From contig QXVZ01020587.1 of NCBI GenBank assembly GCA_008931825.1, positions 1 through 53,349 on the forward strand: DNA of 53,349 bases, in the 5' to 3' direction. A program made the position numbers and the translations under genes. The notes beneath the pieces were generated by a model. It did no database searches. It saw nothing but the letters and a program-made list of their open reading frames with translations, and had not been told where the DNA came from. This DNA comes from Phallusia fumigata (lineage: Eukaryota; Chordata; Ascidiacea; Phlebobranchia; Ascidiidae). How positions within the stretch are numbered: the first letter of the stretch is position 1; the number at the start of each line of letters is the position of its first letter. Positions 24,581 to 34,604 of this stretch are shown in pieces.

Positions 24581-24588
24581 TATATAAA
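24581..24588 (+). promoter_or_regulatory. TATA box of the LTR-like promoter
   Basis: TATATAAA lies immediately after the third 82-bp repeat, at a distance from the downstream AATAAA (24814) expected for an LTR U3/R border. Confidence 0.6.
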
Positions 24589-24775
24589 CCGCTCCACTTC
24601 CGGCCACACGTTACTCGTGCTAAAAACTTAGACTAGGTGCCAGCTAGATAGACCAGATAACGAGGAAGCCAGGCTGAGACATTTAGATAGCCGAAATAAC
24701 ATGGAAGCGGGCTGCGAAGTTAGAGTTTAAAGTTAGTTAAAGTACTCAGCGCGTTGTCGACGTATAAGTTATTCA

Positions 24776-25554
24776 TAAAGCCTTATTTGTTAGCCCGTAG
24801 AGACCAGTCAAGCAATAAACTTATAAGTTAGAGTATAAGCGATTTAAATAGATATGGCCCAGAATAGGGGTTGGCAATCAGTTTTTATGTTGTTAGCCTA
24901 CTTGTATATAAATTACTATTGACTGTTATTGTTTTTCATAACATTCTATTTGAATAAGGACATTCTATTTGAATATATTGTTATTAATTTAAATACTTTA
25001 ATTAAATACTGGAAATATTCCTATGCTGATTCTTGATAAACCAACGATGTAACAAGCGGAATCAACGTGTGATTTGGAATCCCGGAGATTCACCTCCGAG
25101 GTTCTCAAGACAGCAGTCAAGATTTTTAGCACAATATAATACCACCTACTGATTGAATATTTAACCGACTTGGANTCAGAAAGCCTTATTTGTTTTATGT
25201 ATAAGCCCGTAGAGACCAGTTAAGCAATAAACCTATCAGTTAGAAAGTTAGAATATAAGCGATTTAATTAGATATGATCCAGAATAGGGTTTGGCAATCA
25301 GTTTTTATGTTGTTAGCCTACTTGTGTAAAAATTTTAATGACTGTTATTGTTTTTCATAACCTTCTATTGGAATAAGGACCTTCTATTTGAGTGAACTGT
25401 TAATTTCAATTAAATACTGAAATCTTAATAAACCAACGATGTAATAAACGAAATCAACGTGTGATTTGGAATCCCGGAGATTCACCTCCGATGTTCNCAA
25501 GAATATTAGCACATTATAATAGCACATACTGATTGAATATTTAACCGACTTGGA
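24776..25554 (+). repeat. Tandem duplication of a 0.4-kb unit
   Basis: AAAGCCTTATTTGTT at 24778 recurs at 25180 and TTAACCGACTTGGA at 25161 recurs at 25541. In between, both copies share AGCAATAAAC, GATTTAA.TAGATATG, GGCAATCAGTTTTTATG and TTTGGAATCCCGGAGATTCA. The copies differ by small indels and substitutions, so the duplication is not very recent. Confidence 0.92.
24943..24958 (+). other. Exact match to the remembered Ciona spliced-leader 16-mer
   Basis: The bases are ATTCTATTTGAATAAG, identical to the Ciona intestinalis spliced leader as I recall it. They are followed by GA, not the GT donor needed in an SL RNA gene. A partial repeat ATTCTATTTGAATA follows at 24962. The second copy of the 0.4-kb unit has a diverged version near 25362. 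It is therefore not a functional SL gene. Confidence 0.6.
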
Positions 25555-26230
25555 CGGCAGCATCTTGAAGAACACTCGTACCCTGTGCACCTTCGCACCC
25601 ACCGTGGCGCCAGCTTCAAACTAATGTTTTCACACCTACAATTACGCAATCTTGGTGAATGTTTCGTCCAACAGCAACATGGGCCGCCACACAGCGATCA
25701 CTTTAAATGTGGGTCAATACACTAAATGAAAAAATTTCTTTTTCACTAAGTCATTTAGCTTAACGTGCTAATCACCCTATGTGCGTCTATGTGGCAAAAT
25801 TGTACAATGAAAACGCTGGGAAAAGTTGACACTAATTGATACAACGAACGGGTTAAGGTATCCGTTGTGCAGTTAGCAGTGTTGTAAACAAGTCATTCAG
25901 TTTGGTTGGAGTTCATCCAGCGCGTCTATGCGAAGTCAGTTTGGCGGGTTTTGGACTCCCGTCTTTGTAGAGACACAACTTTCATGGTCTCTGTAATAAA
26001 TATTTTAAATCAAAGTCCGCAATTTTTGCGATCCAGCAGTTAAAAAAGTGTTGACGTTTTTTTAAAAACCAACGGAAAGATTGGTTATGTCAGTTGCATG
26101 TTAAAAAAACCGCTCCAGGAACAAGTTTATAATTGATTGCAACACTGGGAATTTGAGCTTATTTTTCGCCACCGCAATGCCGACCTAAATGAAAACGCTT
26201 TATAGACAGCACCATACCTATCATATCATA

Positions 26231-26294
26231 GTTAAATTTTAGCACTTTCGTTGGGTTAAATTTTAGCACTTTCGTTGGGTTAAATTTTAGCACC
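26231..26294. repeat. 24-bp tandem repeat, nearly three copies
   Basis: GTTAAATTTTAGCACTTTCG recurs at 26231, 26255 and 26279, the last copy being incomplete. Confidence 0.95.
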
Positions 26295-26858
26295 CAGACA
26301 ACAAGAGATCTTTTATCTTTAGAATGGCAGTTTGAAAAAATTACACATTTCGGGGTTTAGTGGGTAAACTGGGGCATATAGCGCATAACCTAAGGCCTAT
26401 CTACCAATACTCCTTTCAAGTCAAAAGTACAAAACAAATGGTCATTTCACAGGAAAAAAAGCAGTAGGCGCCCCTTTTAATAATCATGTCACACAGCAGG
26501 TACTAAATTCAAAGAACATGACCAACCCAAAAATTAGAGTGGAGTTGCAGCCCACTTACACATATGTGTTTTTAAAATATTTCGTGATAGGGTAACACCT
26601 ATTAACACAGTAACAAGTGTACAAGCCAACATAGCAGCATGAAAAATGTCAGCATTTAGACATTTGCCAGTGTCATCACTGAGGAAATAGAACCTACATT
26701 AACGCATACGGAAAAGCCACATAAAGCGTCCAACGAATCGAAGTACAATATCAGATGAGGATCAACAATTGAGTGGTAGAAAGTATTAAGCTGCTGGAGC
26801 TTCAAGCCATCTACACATCCTGGACTTGTATGATTGATATTGCACTTATTGCATCGGG

Positions 26859-26864
26859 TTTATT
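26859..26864 (-). promoter_or_regulatory. Candidate poly(A) signal of the JAK gene
   Basis: AATAAA on the minus strand, about 170 bases beyond the kinase stop codon. It is the first canonical signal I saw downstream. Confidence 0.5.
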
Positions 26865-27030
26865 GCCATAAAAGCTAAGTCAACATTCTGTTTAAAATTA
26901 ATATTCTAAGTGCATTCAAAATTTGTTGGAACAATACAATTTGATTTCAACAGAAGAACTTTATGGAATAAGTACTATTCAACAATTTATGATCTTATAA
27001 AAACATTTTTTTTCGGTTTATATGCACAGT

Positions 27031-30000
27031 TTACTGGTGCATTGCACATAGGGAGTCAAATCTTCTCCTTAGTTCATCAAATTTGATTCTTCGACATCGA
27101 TCAAGTGACCAGCATTGTAACATTAACCTGTAAACCTGTTGGGGACAGTGCTCTGGCTGACTAAGACGAGTTCCATTTCGCAGAAGTTCTTCTAACTTGG
27201 ATAACTCATGCACCGTAATGCTGGGCAATCCAGGGTATTGTGGCTTTGCACCATACGAAAACATTTCCCAAATAGTGACACCATAGGACCACACATCAGA
27301 CTCAAAATGAAATGAACGTGTTCCATCAAGACGTAGGCATTCAGGTGCATACCACTGCACTGGAAGGTCTGTTGGATGAACAACATAATATTCATGATCT
27401 TCAGCTAAAATTCTTGACAACCCAAAGTCAGATATTTTCACAAAATATTGTGGGTTAGGTGGTGCTTGTCCAAGAAGGATGTTTCGCAATGCAAGGTCAC
27501 GATGCAACAATCGATGTTCTTGCAGTGCTACCATGCCTTGTGCAATTTGACTTGCAAAGCCAAGAAGTGACTGGTGTAGGGTAAGTATGGGCACACCTTC
27601 TTGTTTTTTTCCATGTAAATATTCTGATAGAGATCCACACTGCAAATATTCCATTACAATTCTAACTGAGGGCTCAGCTATTCCCAGCAGCTTGACAACA
27701 TATTTATGGTTCACCTTCTTCATTGTTTTTATTTCATTGTCAATATTGGCTGTGCTTTTGGGATCATTGGAGGTGCGACGCACAGACTTTACTGCAACTA
27801 ATTCATTCCTTCCATTCCGAAACTGATCGTACTGATACAAATCAACCTGGCCAAAATGGCCTTCCCCAAGCTTTTTAATCAACATCAGGTTTCTGTCATC
27901 ATACACTTTTAGTTCTGTGGTTACTCTGTCCCTGTTATTAACATTTTGGGCATTTCTTACGTTTGGCCTGACAGGAGGAAGAACATAGTCACTTGACAAC
28001 ACCGTTCCAAGTTCCCTTAGTATTTGCCGGAAAGCAGGACGTTTTAATGGATAAGAAGACCAGCATCGATTAATTAAGTCACTTATGCCAACTGATGACA
28101 GTAGATCTGGTATTGGTACTACAGAGCCTGTAATATATCCTGTATGCATTCTACCACTTAGATTGTATGCATTGTCTGGCTCATAAGTTGCACAGTTGCA
28201 AATTTCACACAAGGTTGTAGCAAAGCTCCACTTGTCACCAAAAATAGTGGGATTCGCGATGACAGGATCTTCAAATACTTTGCAAAACTCATATGCCAGC
28301 CATGGAACGGTCAGTACAGGCTCTGTAATAATGCGCTGTCTTGCCCTTTCTCCACAAGTTCTCTGACAAGTCCTTACTCCAGGATCGCTTAGCTTGACTA
28401 AAGGCTGTGGTTGGTACTGCCAGAGCAATATGTTTTTTCCACAAATGCTACCATGTGGGCAATTAATATCCTCCAGGTATGTACATGCATGTGTCAATTG
28501 CCACAGAACATACACAAACCATTCTGGTGCTGGTTGCTCCGTCTGCTCTTGCAAAAATGATGTTATTGATCCCATTGGAACATATTCCAAGACCAACATA
28601 TTTTTCATTGTACCCAAAATCTTTACAATGTGAACATTGCTGACATGAATAAACTTCATTATTGACTCTTGAAATGATTCGTCTATGTGTTGCTTTTGCC
28701 CCAAGTCATGACGTCTTGATAAATCAAACACTTTTTTGACAACTATTTGATGTTCAAGTTGCTGTCTCATTGCAAGCAAGTTAATTTCAGTGTATCTACC
28801 CCTACCCAAATGGCGAACAAATGTGTAGTCTTGCTGCATAATCAATGTTGTATGGGATGTTGGACAAATAATTCCACCATATAACTTTGTGTCATCATCC
28901 ATGCATCTCTGAATAAGTAAGTTTGATCTCTGTTTTATTTGAGGATTCATCAAACAATCCACATTGAATGGGAGGACTTTTCCATTGTAGTGCCCACCAA
29001 CACACGCCTGAAGCAGTGATCCAATACTTCCATGTTGATGGGTTTCGTCATCACCATATATACCTAAATTCCCACCAATCTTGTCAATTTTGTAGTTTTT
29101 TATTACTACCTCAGGTTGCACCGCTGTAATTGTGGTGATAAAATATTCATCGTATGATTCTGGACTGCATCGAAGTAGACAATCACGAATATTTTGGTAT
29201 GGTTGAGAACTTAAAATCTTTTCAGCAAACACATAAGACATCGGGCCATGACAAGATCTGTTTAGTCGTTCCACTAGCATTGGTGATGCAACATCTTTGC
29301 ACAAATAATGATGTGGATCAACAAGTATTTGATAATAGCCATCAATGCAAGATGCAAGACTTTCTGCCTCCTGAACTGATGTCAGAAGCAACTTTGTCTC
29401 ATTCCCATTTAATTGACTTAAACTAACAATATAAATTGTAGTTTCAGAATCCAAACTTCTTCTAACCTGCAAGCTCATGTCAGTAATATCAGCAAAATCA
29501 CACCATTTTTCAGGAATATTGCTGCTTGTGCAGTGTTTGACAATACCACAGTCAGCACCTACTTCAACTTTTGTACATTCACTCTCAAAATTGGACATCG
29601 GGTTTAGCTTGTAAGTTTCGATGTTTTTGTACCCAACCACCAACTCCAAATTTTCCAAGTACTTTGAATGAAAAAATGCAACATTGCATTGCGAGCTAAG
29701 CCACGATTCACATCTTGCACGAAAATGAACAAGGTAGGCACGAAATTTCATCCACACCCTCAGTCTGTTCAAAATGCTGAAGGATGCCAGTTGACGCTGG
29801 CAGGATGAAGGCAGGAGTTTTTTAAATGGCACAACTTTTCTTATCTCTTGCACATCTTTTTCCAACACATATGCAAGGCGCAGCGTGTCTAAAACAGCAA
29901 CCCCAAGTGCAGATCCCAGACCATCCCCAATAGCCTGATCAATTTTTAAGTGACCTTGCAAAAAATCTTCTCTCCTTTGATAAAATAAATATTGCAGCAT

Positions 30001-30420
30001 ATTTTCATTTAAAACACTAGTAGGTTTTCCATGGGTGGAATATCGCTTGGCTTGCTTGACTGCCCCATCAATCTGACATTCACTTTTGACCGTGAATCTC
30101 AACCGAAGTTCTATGTGACAATTTTCCTTTTGGTTTCCAGTTGTTCCAACTTCATGAAACTTGTATGTATCCAATCTTGCTCCTAGTTTGATCCAATGTT
30201 TTGTGTGATAATCACGCAGACTAAATAGGGGCAAAAACAACGGAGGAATGTTACATGCTTCGGCACATCTTAACAGTATTTGGTCAAATGTAGAAGTACC
30301 AGGTTCTTCGACTTCAAGAATTGAAGAATTTTTCAACAGATGTGGTATCCATGCATCATCACTAAACAGTGTAACTGGTTTTTTGAAGTATGTTTTAATG
30401 CGCAAGTTAATTTTAGCCAT
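27031..30420 (-). CDS. JAK: Janus kinase (JAK), intronless, 1129 aa
   Basis: A non-receptor tyrosine kinase that binds cytokine receptor tails and phosphorylates STATs at the membrane. Domain order is complete. A FERM-like region spans about 1-360. An SH2-like domain at about 385-490 contains HGPMSYVFAEKI and LLRCSPESYDEYF. The JH2 pseudokinase at about 530-805 has GRGRY, HGSICGKN (656-663) and DPG in place of DFG (679-681). The JH1 kinase at about 845-1125 has GEGHFG (852-857), VAVK Lys878, Glu896, HRDLALRN (973-980), DFG (998-1000), the JAK double tyrosine EYYVV (1011-1012) and WYAPE (1023-1027). All catalytic residues are present, so JH1 should be active. Length equals that of vertebrate JAKs (about 1100-1190). 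The whole protein is one open frame, whereas vertebrate JAK genes have over 20 coding exons. A splice-acceptor-like site lies 34 bases upstream of the ATG. Assignment to JAK is certain; the subtype cannot be given. Confidence 0.97.
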   Translation of the reverse strand: MAKINLRIKTYFKKPVTLFSDDAWIPHLLKNSSILEVEEPGTSTFDQILLRCAEACNIPPLFLPLFSLRDYHTKHWIKLGARLDTYKFHEVGTTGNQKENCHIELRLRFTVKSECQIDGAVKQAKRYSTHGKPTSVLNENMLQYLFYQRREDFLQGHLKIDQAIGDGLGSALGVAVLDTLRLAYVLEKDVQEIRKVVPFKKLLPSSCQRQLASFSILNRLRVWMKFRAYLVHFRARCESWLSSQCNVAFFHSKYLENLELVVGYKNIETYKLNPMSNFESECTKVEVGADCGIVKHCTSSNIPEKWCDFADITDMSLQVRRSLDSETTIYIVSLSQLNGNETKLLLTSVQEAESLASCIDGYYQILVDPHHYLCKDVASPMLVERLNRSCHGPMSYVFAEKILSSQPYQNIRDCLLRCSPESYDEYFITTITAVQPEVVIKNYKIDKIGGNLGIYGDDETHQHGSIGSLLQACVGGHYNGKVLPFNVDCLMNPQIKQRSNLLIQRCMDDDTKLYGGIICPTSHTTLIMQQDYTFVRHLGRGRYTEINLLAMRQQLEHQIVVKKVFDLSRRHDLGQKQHIDESFQESIMKFIHVSNVHIVKILGTMKNMLVLEYVPMGSITSFLQEQTEQPAPEWFVYVLWQLTHACTYLEDINCPHGSICGKNILLWQYQPQPLVKLSDPGVRTCQRTCGERARQRIITEPVLTVPWLAYEFCKVFEDPVIANPTIFGDKWSFATTLCEICNCATYEPDNAYNLSGRMHTGYITGSVVPIPDLLSSVGISDLINRCWSSYPLKRPAFRQILRELGTVLSSDYVLPPVRPNVRNAQNVNNRDRVTTELKVYDDRNLMLIKKLGEGHFGQVDLYQYDQFRNGRNELVAVKSVRRTSNDPKSTANIDNEIKTMKKVNHKYVVKLLGIAEPSVRIVMEYLQCGSLSEYLHGKKQEGVPILTLHQSLLGFASQIAQGMVALQEHRLLHRDLALRNILLGQAPPNPQYFVKISDFGLSRILAEDHEYYVVHPTDLPVQWYAPECLRLDGTRSFHFESDVWSYGVTIWEMFSYGAKPQYPGLPSITVHELSKLEELLRNGTRLSQPEHCPQQVYRLMLQCWSLDRCRRIKFDELRRRFDSLCAMHQ

Positions 30421-30453
30421 TTTAAATTATTATGTACATCTTGCACAAATGAC

Positions 30454-30466
30454 ACTAAAAGATATT
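30454..30466 (-). promoter_or_regulatory. Possible 3' splice or trans-splice acceptor upstream of JAK
   Basis: On minus, ATATCTTTTAG followed by TGTC ends 34 bases before the start codon. It could close a 5'-untranslated intron or accept the spliced leader, which many tunicate mRNAs carry. No transcript evidence is available. Confidence 0.35.
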
Positions 30467-33400
30467 TTTTTGTTATAACTTTACATAAAAAATACATGTA
30501 CCATACAACTTTTGTTTTAATGCAAACATTTATTTTTAGTGCATTGTGCAATTCTTTTTCTCAGTGCTAACACATTTTTGGACAAAATATACCAATAAAA
30601 CATACCAAAAACAATTAAATACAAATTTACAAAATTTGTAATCTTGCTGTACTGCACCATAAGTGCCCTGTGATTACGTGTACTACATTGTATTGTTTAG
30701 AAAACGAAACCGGTTAATAACAGTCCATTCATTTTACCAAGTTTCTAAAATGAATTTTATGAAGACAATGACGGGTCACGGTTGGGTGCACATGCTAAAA
30801 ACATAAACTAGTCCTGAAGTAAAGCACATTGCTCTGTTTATATGCATTGGTTTGCTCTGTAACTGAATATTATGAAAAGACAATATTTGTTATTTACATC
30901 GAATTTCTTTACAGGAAGCATTTCATTGATGTCGTTCCACAACAACATCAACAGTGCTTGGCGGCCGCTAGCACAAAAATTTATTCCCATAGGCCTACAT
31001 TCAGCGAAACACTGCATGTACAAATATTTTACCTATTAAGGGTCAGCGGGGTAACTACTTGGGCTATAGGGTTTATCGAAGCAAATGACAAACCATTGCA
31101 GAGTAGAAAAACTGAACATAATAGTAGGAAGGAGACTCATTATAAATACGAAGGAGGAAACTGGTGTAACGTACGCCATATAACGACCTGACGTCACAGC
31201 GACTGCCTTAACAACGAAAGAGCAATAGAATTTGGTCGAAGCATACTTGATAGTGCAAAATTTACACAGTAAATGAACATTGAAACTTAACCCCTTTTAT
31301 GTTGCGTCAAGGAGCTTCCGACATTTTTGAGTTAAGGTGACTAAACGGCTGATTGCTTTAACCTAACTTTTTTGGGCTACTTCAGTTGCTGTCCAAATTT
31401 TATTGCGCCTATATAATCACGATGTGTGTAATATGTGTGCACTGAATTCCTTTCTGGTCATCATTAAGAGTTTATAGAGGCATGAGCTACAGGGTGGTTT
31501 CAAGTTTCAACTAAGAACAAAAACTCCTTTCAGTGAATATTTAACTTGCACAAGATTATGGCTACAACTGCTACACATAACTGTAATTTGCATCGTTTGG
31601 TAACGAGTCTCAGCAGCCTTGAAGGTGTAGCGGAACCAATGTCGCACAAGGGAAAGGTTATTCCTATTTTTTTGTTTGGGGGTACCTCCATTTATACTGG
31701 AACATGTGCATCGTAGCACTCATAAATAGCGATCAAAAAAAGAATTAACAGTATTGACGAACAAGTTACGCCCATATTCAAATAACTGTCTTAATTGGTA
31801 AAGTGGATTTTTTTATTTTCATTTTCCAGACGTTTCTTTGCAATAAACTGTTTTTAACTTTATAATACCTATTTATTGTAACAATCTTTGCTTTTTGCCA
31901 TTTCATACAGTGGCGCACAAGCCATTCAAAAATTCTCTTGGCGTGGAATTTATTTTCCTTTTTTAAAGATATTTTTGTTAGCTGAAAATTGTTTAATGCA
32001 AAAAAATAGTTTTAATGCAATCGTTTTCTCTAATGCATTTCATTTTAGAAACATGTTTGTGTACTTTTTAAAAATTACACACTATATCAATTTTTTACTA
32101 TTAAATTCACACTAGCATCAACAAAATGTGGCTTTATTCAACATGTTACGTGATCTGGCTAATTAATACCCGCAGCATTTCCGAAAATTGGCAAATCTAA
32201 TACTGCATTTACAATGAGCTTTTCCAGCGTCCTCCCCCAAAACTTTCATAGCATTAACCTTCAATTCGTCAGCGTAAATCTGTCATACATTTACAAGTTA
32301 TGGCCGCGGTATTCCAATCATAAAGCGAACCTGTAGAGTAGGAAGTGGAATTGCAGTAATTGGAAGTCGATTTGTTTTAGGAATGAGACGAGTTAATGCC
32401 CCATCTTCAACATTGGTTTTTACCCTTTTTATCGTCTACTTTAAAGCACATATGCAATAAAGATTAGCCAGGTTAAGAGGTACAGATCTACACCGGCCAT
32501 TATTACACCCTAACAGCCTGTTTGACTGTGCTACGTAATAAAACATACGCAAACCAATGGCGCGCTTAACAAATAAACAAGCCGTATTTCATGTAATCTC
32601 TCTAACCCCACCGTACAGATTGTCGATTGTTTGTAGCTGTGACTTTTAAACGTTTGTTTTAAGTTGTTCAGTGGATGTTAAGATTGTGTCGAAGCGAGAA
32701 ATATAGTCGTCGAGTACAATTGATTCAGAAAATATCGTCCTAGGTATAAAAATTGTTAAGATCCAGTAAGTTTTGATGTTTGCGTTTAGTACATGCTCAC
32801 GTCAAACCGTTTGATTATGTTGTTTTTAACATTTGTGCTCTAATAAAATGTTAGCAAAGTCTGCAAATAAATTTTAGGATTGCAGTTGATTTCACAAAGC
32901 AAGCAACAATTACAACACCATAGAGTATGACAAACAAAAGCAACTGTAGCACATGAATCAAGAAATCAACAATACATATTTTGTAGCAAACCGTTTCGGA
33001 ACATATTTTTGACTAGTTCACTATCGTGCCTGTTCAACACAACAGAATAAAAATATTTTTACATTGGTAAATAAAAGAAGGCACGTGCGAAATGGGGGCT
33101 GTTGTCTGCTCAAAAATAACGCAGTATGTGTAATACAAGTCGTCCGCTTGCCTTTTTTTCTATGTGGGGCCAGTTTTTCATGGATATTTGGTCTAAATGA
33201 TTTTATCACTTTTTTCACTGCCAGCAAAAAATTCATAAATTTTATTTCGGCAACCTTTCGATAGACTGCGTCTCTCACACGTCAGTTTGGAAAAAAATTT
33301 AACCATAGACTTTGATCACAGTGCCATATTTGTATGGGTTTTATAGGTAGGTATTTATTTTAGTTAAATTTATGCAAAATCTATAACTCCTTCCAAGTGG

Positions 33401-33959
33401 GGTAAAGGGCTTGGAATCTTTACGAAATTTACGTTTGGTTTGTTACTAAATATCGAAACAGCATTTATTATACATATGCCAAATTACAGCAAAAATTACA
33501 TGTGGTATTGTTGATCATGAAACAAAAAACTTTTTTGTTGTTATGGTTCATCGTTTCATGGCGTAAAACAGGGATGTGCAAACTCTGGCGGCCTGCAAAC
33601 AATCACTGTGCGGCCCGCAGGAGACGAGCGGTTTTGAATGGAGTGCGGCTGTTGAAACGAATAGCGCAGTACTAGATAGCGGTTCCAGTCCCTTTTTCCA
33701 CGTAAGTTTTGTTTCCATGCAAACTGTAGTGCATTGCGCAACCAACTCAAGTCCAGTTTGTTATTTGTGACGTAACATTGCCTTTAGATTCGCAAAGCGA
33801 AAAACTTTTACTTTTACTCCTCTCTCTTGTAAACGGCCTTTATTCTACTTCCGAACATCAGAGTTTTTGTTGTGCCATAAAACACCTTTTTTAACACCCT
33901 GGACGGTAAAATGTATCTGATGTACCGCTTGCCAACCGCTTTTTGTTCAATTATTGCCT
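30467..33959. other. Intergenic, no gene recognised
   Basis: The promoter of the minus-strand kinase gene should lie at the left end. Short AT-rich frames occur throughout without domain similarity. Near 33569 the string CAGGGATGTGCAAACT followed by CGGCC looks like one end of an old hAT element, but no matching other end was found. Confidence 0.4.
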
Positions 33960-33975
33960 GTTGTTTCTAATACAG

Positions 33976-34063
33976 ATCATTACTTTGGAACTATAGGACG
34001 AATTAAATCCATTTGATCCAAATGGAACATCCTCTTTTTTTTATAGAGTAGAAGAATGTCAAG
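33976..34063 (+). pseudogene. Decayed copy of exon 4 of the Arg/Ser-rich gene
   Basis: This segment aligns with exon 4 at 35061-35150: both follow AATACAG, share GATCATTACTTTGG/GATCATCATCTTGG, TCCATTTGATCCAAA/TCCATTGGATCCAAA and end GAAGAAT..CAAG. The copy has an in-frame stop and its donor GT is changed to AT. Similarity goes on downstream to about 34440 (compare 35151-35470), including ATCGATAAATTGCAACG and ACGTTGTTCGATTC-like strings, so a block of about 0.5 kb was duplicated. Confidence 0.8.
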
Positions 34064-34604
34064 ATACGTTGGAAAACCGAGTTAACGTGACAATAATAAA
34101 AACAGGCACGCATATGGTATCATAGTAGGCTATAGACTAGAGCACGAGACTATTGCGACAAGTGCGTTTTAAATATTTGATGAGGCCTTGGAGGTCCTAA
34201 ATATTTAATGTGCACAAAATGGCCACAAATTTTTTTGTCGAGTCGCTTCCTTCAAAATGTATTTAAACGCAGAGATAACTACAAATACAAAGTTTCATTT
34301 AGTGTACAGTAGCTTGTACAATTCTTTAGGAAAAGAAACCAGATCGATTTTAGTAACAATAATCGATAAATTGCAACGCAAAATGTTGTTCGATTCCGTC
34401 CACTGATATTGCACAGAAGGGAGAGTCGCCGAAGCGAACTAGGTCAGTGGGGAGCAGGGCAGATGGCAGGGATTACGGCAGATGTATAGTGGGAAACATC
34501 AACTTGCAGGTTTGAAATTCTCTTCCAGCATCTAAACAGTTTTCGTTTTAGTTTAAATATAAGCAGACTTCGTTTTAGTTTGGATTTAAACAGTTGTTAC
34601 AGTA

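Larger units (their letters stand above)
24362..25610 (+). mobile_element. Candidate LTR (solo or fragmentary) of a retroelement
   Basis: The layout is that of a retroelement LTR: three tandem 81-82 bp repeats (24362, 24444, 24525), a TATA box TATATAAA at 24581-24588, then AATAAA at 24814-24819. The 3' part is duplicated in tandem with a second AATAAA at 25226-25231. Near the end comes TGGCGCC (25603-25609), which could be the start of a tRNA primer-binding site, but the bases after it do not match a common tRNA 3' end. I see no clear TG...CA boundaries or gag/pol nearby, so this could instead be a host non-coding promoter. Confidence 0.45.
25611..27030. other. Intergenic, 3' flank of the JAK gene
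   Basis: No gene is recognised. It holds a short 24-bp repeat at 26231 and the likely 3' untranslated region and poly(A) signal of the minus-strand kinase gene. Confidence 0.5.

Noticed and set aside
24943..24975. A spliced-leader RNA gene
   Set aside because: The leader is followed by GA, not a GT donor, and no Sm-site/stem-loop arrangement of an SL RNA follows.
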